Source of the DNA: Pseudoalteromonas luteoviolacea
GTDB taxonomy: Bacteria; Pseudomonadota; Gammaproteobacteria; Enterobacterales; Alteromonadaceae
DNA length: 64,000 nt
NCBI RefSeq assembly: GCF_001750165.1
Contig: NZ_CP015411.1
Span: 62,001 to 126,000, forward strand
Direction: 5' to 3'
The position numbers and the translations under genes are program-made. The notes beneath the pieces were generated by a model. That model searched no databases, had not been told where the DNA came from, and saw only the letters and a list, made by a program, of their open reading frames with translations. Of the stretch, positions 45,599 through 52,273 are shown in pieces. Numbering within the stretch: position 1 is the first letter of the stretch; each line of letters starts with the position of its first letter.

Positions 45599-46135
45599 TT
45601 ATTTAAGCTGGGTTGGCACAATTTGCACACTGTGCTGTGAGTCACTGAGCCATATTTCGCCATCTTGGATGGTCGCTGTCAAATCCATTGAACGTGCAAA
45701 TAGCTCCACCATTTGTGAAGTGGCCGAATAAGGTAGGCTGTAAACGCTTAAATTATCATATTGATTGGCAGCAGATTGATTCTTTTTCCACCAAATCTCT
45801 TGGGTGTTTTCACCATACGTGTACAAAACCACTTGTTGTGAACGCACTGCGGCTTTTTTCAGGCGCTTTTCATCCGGTAAACCAACATCAACCCACAGCT
45901 CAATGTCATCGGTCAGGTTTTTTTGCCACGCAGCGGGCTCATCATCCACACATAGCCCTTTAGTAAAGCTCAGCTCTTCAGTGTATTGCAAGATATAAGC
46001 AAGTAGACGTACCATCAATCGCTGTTCATTCTCTGATGGGTGCTGCGCCAAAGTGAGTGACTTATCGGTATAGACATGCCTATCCATATCACTGATATTG
46101 AGATGTGCTTTTAGAATTGTAGATTTTAGGGCCAT
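45599..46135 (-). CDS. yaeQ: YaeQ family protein
   Basis: A protein of about 178 aa from the ATG at 46135 (MALKSTILKAHLNISDMDRHVY), which is the typical YaeQ start; an ATG at 46174 would add an unusual tail. The fold is related to restriction-endonuclease-like nucleases, and YaeQ was reported to suppress haemolysin defects of rfaH mutants, but the biochemical role is unsettled. Conserved DLTATIQDGEIWLSD lies near the C-terminus. The gene precedes the hydrolase gene on the same strand and diverges from the ribosome-assembly GTPase. Confidence 0.9.
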   Translation of the reverse strand: MALKSTILKAHLNISDMDRHVYTDKSLTLAQHPSENEQRLMVRLLAYILQYTEELSFTKGLCVDDEPAAWQKNLTDDIELWVDVGLPDEKRLKKAAVRSQQVVLYTYGENTQEIWWKKNQSAANQYDNLSVYSLPYSATSQMVELFARSMDLTATIQDGEIWLSDSQHSVQIVPTQLK

Positions 46136-46238
46136 GTTATTATGCTGAGAGTTTTTAAAGGCCCAGTATATCAAGATTTATCTATCTGGTGCGTTTTACG
46201 TTAAAATAGTCACAGATTTTAGTTTTGGAGAGATTTTT

Positions 46239-47183
46239 ATGGCCATCCAATGGTTTCCTGGACATATGAATAAGGCGCGCAATGAGATCAAAGAGATCAT
46301 GCCGCAGATGGATGTCATTATTGAAGTACTTGATGCGCGTATTCCGTATAGCAGTGAAAACCCAATGGTCGCGCAATTACGCGGTGACAAGCCGGTCATC
46401 AAAATCTTAAACAAAGCGGACTTAGCAGATCCCGAGATGACCAAAGCTTGGATGGCGTATTTTGAGCAAGAGGATGGGGTAAAAACCTTATCATTTGGTC
46501 ATGATAAAGCGGCTGAAGTACATCGCATTAATGCGCTGTGTAAAAAGTTAGCGCCGCACAAAGTAGGGCAAGATAAGCAGTTAAAAGCCATGATCATGGG
46601 CATTCCAAATGTTGGCAAATCAACACTTATCAATATACTGGCTGGCCGCATTGTCGCTAAGACAGGCAATGAGCCAGCGGTGACCAAGGCGCAGCAACGC
46701 ATTCGTTTAGAAGACGGGATCATGCTGTATGACACACCGGGTATGTTGTGGCCAAAAGTGGAAAATGAAAACTCGGGCTACCGTCTAGCCGCGACGGGGG
46801 CTATCCGGGATACAGCCATTAACTATGAAGAAGTGGCGAGTTATACCGCTGAATATTTGTTGAAGGCTTACCCTGAGCTACTGAAAAGTCGTTATAAAAT
46901 TGATGAGTTGCCAGATTGTGATTGGACATTTATTGAAATGGCTGGGCGCAAACGAGGCTGTATTCGCGGTGGTAATCAGGTTGATACCCATAAAATGTCA
47001 GAGATCCTCATCAACGAGTTACGCGATGCGGTGCTTGGTCATGTGACGATGGAAACACCGCAAATGCGTGAAGAAGAAGAGCAGATGGTTGCCGAGATCC
47101 GTGCTGCCGCAGAAGCGAAAAAGGCTGCCCGCGAAGAAGAAAAACGTCAACGCCGTGCTCGCGCACGAAAGAATCGTCGCTAA
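46239..47183 (+). CDS. ylqF: Ribosome biogenesis GTPase YlqF/RbgA
   Basis: A 314-aa GTPase with circularly permuted motifs: NKAD (G4, in KILNKADLAD) comes before Walker A GIPNVGKSTLIN (G1) and DTPG (G3). This order defines the YlqF/RbgA family, which helps late assembly of the 50S subunit. The C-terminal helix bundle ends in a highly charged tail (REEEKRQRRARARKNRR) that may contact rRNA. The start MAIQWFPGHMNKAR is canonical, with GGAGAG upstream. It is convergent with a GGDEF gene 4 bp away. Confidence 0.95.
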   Translation: MAIQWFPGHMNKARNEIKEIMPQMDVIIEVLDARIPYSSENPMVAQLRGDKPVIKILNKADLADPEMTKAWMAYFEQEDGVKTLSFGHDKAAEVHRINALCKKLAPHKVGQDKQLKAMIMGIPNVGKSTLINILAGRIVAKTGNEPAVTKAQQRIRLEDGIMLYDTPGMLWPKVENENSGYRLAATGAIRDTAINYEEVASYTAEYLLKAYPELLKSRYKIDELPDCDWTFIEMAGRKRGCIRGGNQVDTHKMSEILINELRDAVLGHVTMETPQMREEEEQMVAEIRAAAEAKKAAREEEKRQRRARARKNRR

Positions 47184-47187
47184 TTCA

Positions 47188-48597
47188 TTAAGCGGCTTTT
47201 GCAAGCACTGAGCGATTGCGCCCAGTGCTTTTGGCGCTGTACAAAGCAGCGTCTGTGCGCTTCAACAATCCATCCTCAGATTCATCAATATGATATTGTG
47301 CAATACCAATACTGGCTGTGACTTTGACTTCACACTTACTGGCATTGAGCGCTTGGTGGATCTGCTCTGCCAGTTCATGACCTTGATTGAGCTCTGTTTT
47401 GGGAAGCAAAATCACAAACTCTTCACCACCCCAGCGACATACTGAACCGTGATTTTTGACGACTGATTTGCAAATATGTGCAACATGCTTGAGTACTTTA
47501 TCACCGACTAGATGGCCGTGTTTGTCATTGACTTGTTTAAAGTGGTCTATATCTAGCATCATCATAACCAGTGGCTTGAATTGGTTGCGTGCTTTTTGTA
47601 GCTCAGATTGCAACCTTGGCTCAAATGCTTGTCGATTGTAGGTATTCGTTAGTTTATCAAATGTCGCCATCTTTTCGAGTCGCTTTTGATAGTGGTTAAA
47701 GGTGAGCTGAGCGCTAAATAAGATGACGCCAGTGATCACAACACCCATTAGCAAATTAATGTACAGGCTTTCTGATATCGAGTTATCTTGAGCAAGCGAT
47801 TGCTCAACAATGAGGTACCAACCAAAGTGGTCTAAATAGCGAGAGTTGATAAATAGTGTTTTATCGTCTTGTTCTAAGCGTAATTTATAGGTTTGGTTGT
47901 CAAGTAATCTCGTGCCGTGATGACCAAATTTGTCACTCAATGAGTAGTCCGCAAACGTAGAATCGTTATAAAACAACAAGCGACCTTTATGATCAATAAA
48001 GTAGACTTTACGGTCGTAAGTATGTTGGTACTTATCAATAAGGCGTTTCAAATGAGCCAGTTTAATGCCTACGCCGGTGACTCCTTGCACTTGATTGTTT
48101 ACGATTATTTTATGATTTACAAAGATGGTCGCTTGATGATCATCTCTTGGGTCCAAGTCCACATTGAGCGTATAAAGCGCGTCGTTGTCCATGGTGTCTT
48201 GGTACCAAGTGTCCTGATGGCTCAGCGTGGTGGTACTGCCATCATAGCGATAATAGGTTTTATCATGACTGGTAGCGAGAAAACTGGTTACCGCATCAAA
48301 ATCTCTGCGTGTCTGTCTTAGATATTCAAATAAGAATGTTGTGTCTTTTTGTGGAGCAGTCAGCCAATGATGTAAAAACGTATTATTGGCCATCTGAGAA
48401 GAAATAATGATAGGCGCTTGGAGCTGCTTTTGCAGATCAGTATGAATTAAGTGGCTAGTTAGTGGCAGTGCGTCATTTTCAATGCCGCGAAATAAAGATT
48501 GCTTAGCAATGATTAAGCTAAACCAACTGGTAAAAATGAAGCCGGTTAAAAGAAGTACCGTTAAGATGAAGTTGTAGCGGTAACGTGTTTTTGTCAT
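47188..48597 (-). CDS. Diguanylate cyclase with periplasmic Cache domain
   Basis: A 469-aa membrane protein. TM1 is near residues 10-30, a dCache-like periplasmic domain of about 230 residues follows (DTWYQDTM, GVTGVGIKLAHLKRLI), TM2 is near 275-295, and a GGDEF domain ends the protein with RWGGEEFVILL. The I-site position before GGEEF reads KNHG, not RxxD, so product inhibition is probably missing, unlike the two other cyclases in this window. Its promoter region borders the triple small-RNA locus. The ligand is not known. Confidence 0.92.
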   Translation of the reverse strand: MTKTRYRYNFILTVLLLTGFIFTSWFSLIIAKQSLFRGIENDALPLTSHLIHTDLQKQLQAPIIISSQMANNTFLHHWLTAPQKDTTFLFEYLRQTRRDFDAVTSFLATSHDKTYYRYDGSTTTLSHQDTWYQDTMDNDALYTLNVDLDPRDDHQATIFVNHKIIVNNQVQGVTGVGIKLAHLKRLIDKYQHTYDRKVYFIDHKGRLLFYNDSTFADYSLSDKFGHHGTRLLDNQTYKLRLEQDDKTLFINSRYLDHFGWYLIVEQSLAQDNSISESLYINLLMGVVITGVILFSAQLTFNHYQKRLEKMATFDKLTNTYNRQAFEPRLQSELQKARNQFKPLVMMMLDIDHFKQVNDKHGHLVGDKVLKHVAHICKSVVKNHGSVCRWGGEEFVILLPKTELNQGHELAEQIHQALNASKCEVKVTASIGIAQYHIDESEDGLLKRTDAALYSAKSTGRNRSVLAKAA

Positions 48598-48706
48598 TGC
48601 ACGGTGAGCTTAGAGTAAACAGGTACAAAATTTTATCAGTAGGGATAGGAGCAGACTATTACACGAGATTACAATTAATGTCTGAGGCGCAATGTTTTGG
48701 AGGCAA

Positions 48707-48925
48707 TAAAAAAGGCCCTGTAAGGGCCTTTTAGGTTCATATCTACCGTCACCGATATGAGCAATGTAGCAAGTAAAATAGTAAGTTGGTTGTTAGTGAA
48801 TCGCGTTAAGGGGCGTTAATGTTCATCACTGACAACCAGAAGCTGTTTGCGTGCGCCACACGTGTTTCTGGGTCGAGAAACAAAATCTGAGTACGTCAAC
48901 AAAGTGAGTTAATCCGTCTTTGTTG
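48707..48925 (-). ncRNA. Iron-responsive small RNA, RyhB-like, copy A
   Basis: About 219 nt on the minus strand. The 5' end forms a hairpin CAACAAAG/CUUUGUUG with GACGG in its loop. A second hairpin GUUUCU/AGAAAC has loop CGACCC. A third, imperfect stem (GGUUGU/ACAACC) displays AACGCCCCUUAA. Then comes a mostly unpaired stretch, a hairpin UCAUAUC/GAUAUGA, and an intrinsic terminator. It contains ACAUUGCUCA, shared with the core of RyhB as I recall it. Function as a post-transcriptional repressor of iron-using genes is inferred from promoter and core. Confidence 0.82.
48708..48728 (-). terminator. Intrinsic terminator of small RNA A
   Basis: Read on the minus strand: GGCCCU-UAC-AGGGCC followed by a run of six or seven U's. 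It would release the small RNA about 110 bp before the GGDEF gene. Confidence 0.9.
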
Positions 48926-48983
48926 AGATTGATTATCAGTTAGATTTAGATTGGTGTCAACACTTATTTGAAAATAATTCTCA
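48924..48983 (-). promoter_or_regulatory. Fur-controlled sigma-70 promoter of small RNA A
   Basis: The -35 box TTGACA is at 48955-48960 and the -10 GATAAT at 48932-48937, with a 17-bp spacer. A Fur box at 48969-48983 matches the 7-1-7 consensus at 13 of 15 positions. A second, at 48924-48938, covers the -10 and start site and matches 12 of 14. Confidence 0.85.
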
Positions 48984-49123
48984 TTTAGTTTTAGTGGAGA
49001 GTGTTAAGAGAATTTACACGCATTTATGTCACCAATATTTCGAGCTTATAGGCTCAGGTTACACAGGTGACATTTTTTCGGAATACGGTTCAAAATTTGA
49101 ATAGCTAGGGTGGGATTAAAGCA

Positions 49124-49343
49124 ATAAAAAAGCCCGCAATTGCGGGCCTTTTTTGATCATATCTACCGTCACCGATATGAGCAATGTAGCAAGTAAAATA
49201 GTAAGTGGGTTGAGTGTGCTTTATTTAAGGGGCGTTAAGATAAAGCACATGCAACCTTGCATTTTTACGTGTGCATCACGTGTTTCAGGGTCTTGAAACA
49301 ATTTAGCGTACTTAACAAGTTGAGCCGTCTACTCGACTTGTTG
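49124..49343 (-). ncRNA. Iron-responsive small RNA, RyhB-like, copy B
   Basis: About 220 nt with the same plan as copies A and C. The 5' stem is AACAAGU/ACUUGUU, changed on both sides relative to copy A, with GACGG kept in the loop. The second stem is GUUUCA/UGAAAC, again with compensating change around loop AGACCC. The third stem is long and perfect (UGUGCUUUAU/AUAAAGCACA) and presents CUUAACGCCCCUUAA. The 46-nt 3' core is identical to copy A. Such changes with kept pairing are strong evidence for a functional RNA. Confidence 0.84.
49125..49147 (-). terminator. Intrinsic terminator of small RNA B
   Basis: Minus-strand stem GCCCGCAA/UUGCGGGC followed by at least six U's. Confidence 0.9.
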
Positions 49344-49401
49344 AGATTGATTATCAATTGTGTTTTGATCTATGTCAATACTTTTTTGAAAATAATTCTC
49401 A
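49342..49401 (-). promoter_or_regulatory. Fur-controlled sigma-70 promoter of small RNA B
   Basis: -35 TTGACA at 49373-49378, -10 GATAAT at 49350-49355, spacer 17 bp. Fur-like boxes at 49387-49401 (13 of 15) and 49342-49356 (12 of 14), placed exactly as in copy A. Confidence 0.85.
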
Positions 49402-49494
49402 TTTGCATGCGGGCGTAATTTGTAAGTGTGAATGTGTTTAGACTTTTTGACAATCTTCAACTTGATAAGTGAGCAACTGGCGGGCAGTAGAAAT

Positions 49495-49707
49495 AGAAAA
49501 GCCCGCGGGTCGAGCGGGCTTTTGTGTTCATATCTACCGTCACTGATATGAGCAATGTAGCAAGTAAAATAGTCGGCTTTTACAAGTTGTTTTAGGGGCG
49601 TAAAACAACACGTTATTACCTAGCGTGTAACGTTCGCTCAACGTGTTTCAGGGTCGAGAAACAAAATTAGAGTACTTCAACAAAATAAACCGTCACTTAC
49701 TTTGTTG
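49495..49707 (-). ncRNA. Iron-responsive small RNA, RyhB-like, copy C
   Basis: About 213 nt. The 5' stem is CAACAAA/UUUGUUG with GACGG in the loop. The second stem is GUUUC/GAAAC with the ACCC loop. The third stem GUUGUUUUA/UAAAACAAC has only CGCCCC in its loop, so the C-rich element is what is conserved. The 3' core differs from copies A and B at one base, in the loop of the UCAUAUC hairpin. The flanking stem sequences share little with the other copies, which points to long divergence under structural selection. Confidence 0.82.
49497..49523 (-). terminator. Intrinsic terminator of small RNA C
   Basis: Minus-strand 10-bp stem AAAAGCCCGC/GCGGGCUUUU with a 7-nt loop, its U's forming part of the stem. 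Confidence 0.85.
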
Positions 49708-49765
49708 AGATTGATTATCAATAACATTTGATTCAGTGTCAATACTTATTTGCAAATAATTCTCA
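49706..49765 (-). promoter_or_regulatory. Fur-controlled sigma-70 promoter of small RNA C
   Basis: -35 TTGACA at 49737-49742, -10 GATAAT at 49714-49719, spacer 17 bp. Fur-like boxes at 49751-49765 (12 of 15) and 49706-49720 (12 of 14). Confidence 0.83.
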
Positions 49766-49901
49766 TTTAATTTAATGGTGTTTACTCCATAGGTAAACTG
49801 AGGCATTGCTTAGCCCCTATTTTTGAGTGCGCTAAGGCACTTTATTTCCTGATCTTTTCGGCGTATAACAGTTACATAAAAATAACAAAAGAGGTGGTTA
49901 A

Positions 49902-51203
49902 ATGGTCAGTACATTGGGGTTGATCGGTGCATTGGCAGCATTGATTTGGCTGACTTTACGGGGTATGAATCTATTTATTGCTGCGCCATTATGTGCATTA
50001 TTGGTCGCACTTAGCAGCGATATTGCGATATTTAATGGCATCAATGACAGTAACTTTGTTTCAATTTATATGTCCGGATTCAGTGGCTTTATCCAAGCTT
50101 GGTTCTTTATGTTTTTGTTGGGGTCATTGTTTGGTAAATTTATGGAAGATACGGGCGCTGCCGATGCCATAGCGCGATACATTACCGACAAAATAGGGAT
50201 GAAACATGCTGTATTTGCCATTGTATTGGCCTGCGCTTTACTGACTTATGGTGGGGTGAGTGTCTTTATTGTGGCATTTTCCGTTTATCCAATGGCGCTG
50301 AGTTTATTTAAGGATGCAAATCTGCCTCGGCGTTTTATCCCTGCGGTACTGGCTTTTGGTTCTGTGACATTTACCATGACCTCGGCGGGCTCCCCTGAAA
50401 TACAAAACTGGATCCCGATAAAATACTTGGGTACCTCTCCTTATGCGGCGTGGCAAGAAAGCTTGATTGTCGCCGTATTTATGGCTGTTTTGGGCTACTT
50501 TTTCCTTGTTAAAATGATTAAAAAGGCCATCGATAATGGCGAGTCATTTGAAGCGAGAGTGGGCGACCCTATCGAGGATAAACGGCATTTACCCCACCCA
50601 ATTACAGGCCTGTTGCCGTTACTCGTGGTGCTGAGTTTGTCATTCCTATTACATGAACAGCTTCAGCAAAGTGCGTTAATTGTTGCCTTGCTCGGTGGCG
50701 TCATATCTATTTTTATCATTAATTTTAAGTACTTTAAAAGTTTATCTCAGGCCATTAATCTCGGCACAACAGGGGCATTGGTGGCTATTGGCAATACAGC
50801 TGCGGTCGTCGGCTTTGGTGCCGTCGCAAAAGGCACGCCAGCGTTTCAAGAGGCTGTGGCTTTAATGACCTCTATCCCTGGTAATGAGCTGCTTGGCGCT
50901 GCAATTGCGGTGAGTGTCATTGCCGCATTAACGGGGTCTGCTTCTGGTGGGCAAGCGATTGCATTGCCTTTGGTTGCGCCTCATTACTTAGATTTGGGTG
51001 TCGATGAAAACCAGCTGCATCGTGTTGTTGCTATTAGTTCGGGTGCATTGGACACCTTGCCACACAATGGTTATGTCGTGACAACGGTGCGGGCTATTTG
51101 TGGCGAGAAACATCATGATGCATATTGGCCATTGGCAGTATTGACGGTATGTGTTCCTTTATTAGGAGTTGCTTTGATCTTGGGGTTATTTATTTGGTTT
51201 TAA
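49902..51203 (+). CDS. GntP-family permease
   Basis: A 433-aa inner-membrane transporter with about 12 helices. The GVSVFIVAFSVYPMAL and SAGSPEIQNWIPIKYLGT segments, and the late HNGYVVTTVRAICGEKHHDAYWP, fit the GntP/gluconate-hydroxybutyrate permease family, which imports organic acids with protons. No catabolic gene is adjacent, so the substrate is unknown. The ATG follows AAAGAGGTGG, a good site. About 135 bp separate it from the small-RNA promoter cluster, which points the other way. Confidence 0.88.
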   Translation: MVSTLGLIGALAALIWLTLRGMNLFIAAPLCALLVALSSDIAIFNGINDSNFVSIYMSGFSGFIQAWFFMFLLGSLFGKFMEDTGAADAIARYITDKIGMKHAVFAIVLACALLTYGGVSVFIVAFSVYPMALSLFKDANLPRRFIPAVLAFGSVTFTMTSAGSPEIQNWIPIKYLGTSPYAAWQESLIVAVFMAVLGYFFLVKMIKKAIDNGESFEARVGDPIEDKRHLPHPITGLLPLLVVLSLSFLLHEQLQQSALIVALLGGVISIFIINFKYFKSLSQAINLGTTGALVAIGNTAAVVGFGAVAKGTPAFQEAVALMTSIPGNELLGAAIAVSVIAALTGSASGGQAIALPLVAPHYLDLGVDENQLHRVVAISSGALDTLPHNGYVVTTVRAICGEKHHDAYWPLAVLTVCVPLLGVALILGLFIWF

Positions 51204-51321
51204 TCGATGTTATCAATGGATGCGCAGTTGTCATGCAAAATTCATTGCGTTGTACTAACTTTGACAGACAAATAGGGCTGTGAAGGCACGGCAGTTTGGG
51301 CACATAAAAGGAGAATAAAAT

Positions 51322-52110
51322 ATGCATTGTCATGAAATTGACTACGAAATCATTGGCGAATCTATGCAGATGGTTGAAATTGAACTGGATCCCAATGAAA
51401 CGGTTATCGCAGAAGCGGGCGCGATGAACTATATGCAGGACGGCATTAGTTTTGAAGCAAAAATGGGTGACGGTTCTGATGTAGAACAAGGCTTTATGGG
51501 CAAATTATTCAGCGCAGGCAAGCGTTTAATTAGTGGCGAGTCGTTGTTTATGACGCACTTCACCAATGAAGGCATGGGTAAAAAGCGCGTGGCATTTGCA
51601 GCACCTTTTCCGGGTTCTATTTTAGCGTTGGATATGGCGACATTAGGCCAATCTGTTTATTTACAGAAAGATTCATTTTTATGTGCTGCACTGGGCACCA
51701 AAGTGGATATTGCCTTTCAGCGCAAACTCGGCGCGGGATTTTTTGGTGGAGAAGGGTTCATATTAGAGCATCTACAGGGCGATGGAATGGCATTTGCCCA
51801 TGCAGGTGGCACTGTGGTTGAAAAGCAACTGAATGGTGAAACACTGCGCGTCGATACCGGCTGTGTGGTTGGGTTCAGCGAAGGCATTGAATTTGATATT
51901 GAGCGAGTGAAAGGCCTGAAAAGTATGTTTTTTGGCGGTGAAGGGCTCTTTTTAGCGACGTTAAAAGGCCATGGTACGGTGTGGATCCAAAGCTTGCCAT
52001 TCTCTAGATTAGCTGATCGTGTCCTTGAACATGCACCAAAACAGGGCGGTAGCAGGCAGGGCGAAGGCTCTGTATTAGGCAGTGTTGGCGATATCATTGA
52101 TGGTGATTAA
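51322..52110 (+). CDS. TIGR00266/AIM24 family protein
   Basis: A 262-aa protein made of Gly-rich beta repeats (VIAEAGAMNYMQDGISF, GAGFFGGEGFILEHLQGDG, SMFFGGEGLFLATLKGHG), the pattern of the TIGR00266/AIM24 family. The fold is a trimeric beta-barrel-like shell related to tryptophan-RNA-binding attenuation protein in shape; the function is unknown. The start has AAAAGGAG. It stands alone ahead of the EF-G gene. Confidence 0.9.
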   Translation: MHCHEIDYEIIGESMQMVEIELDPNETVIAEAGAMNYMQDGISFEAKMGDGSDVEQGFMGKLFSAGKRLISGESLFMTHFTNEGMGKKRVAFAAPFPGSILALDMATLGQSVYLQKDSFLCAALGTKVDIAFQRKLGAGFFGGEGFILEHLQGDGMAFAHAGGTVVEKQLNGETLRVDTGCVVGFSEGIEFDIERVKGLKSMFFGGEGLFLATLKGHGTVWIQSLPFSRLADRVLEHAPKQGGSRQGEGSVLGSVGDIIDGD

Positions 52111-52273
52111 GGCTAAAAATGGCTTATTTAATGCAGTTCAACAATGCAATATCACAGCGAATGCGTTTTAATTGCAAATTGGCTGCATTTTAATCGACTT
52201 CAAGGATGATGTTCGCCTAAAGAGGTGATATACTCCCGCCGAATAATTTTTCTACTTTAAATAGAGTAAAACA

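Larger units (their letters stand above)
48707..49765 (-). repeat. Triple tandem repeat unit (small-RNA locus)
   Basis: Three diverged copies of one 270-280-bp unit, each promoter plus RNA gene plus terminator, at 48707-48983, 49124-49401 and 49495-49765. Spacers of about 140 and 94 bp between units show no similarity that I can see. The best kept parts are the promoter/Fur region and the 46-nt 3' core at 48737-48782, 49157-49202 and 49528-49573. Confidence 0.88.

Noticed and set aside
45609..45625. TTGGCACAATTTGCACA as a sigma-54 promoter
   Set aside because: The spacing between GG and GC is 8 nt instead of 10, and it lies inside the yaeQ coding region.
48707..49765. Triple repeat as a CRISPR array or an insertion-type repeat
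   Set aside because: Units are 270-280 bp and diverged, with promoter and terminator in each. There are no short identical repeats with unique spacers, no terminal inverted repeats and no transposase.
48707..49765. Small RNAs transcribed from the plus strand
   Set aside because: On the plus strand the terminator-like hairpins come first and no -35/-10 pair lies before them. On the minus strand promoter, RNA and terminator are in the right order in all three copies.
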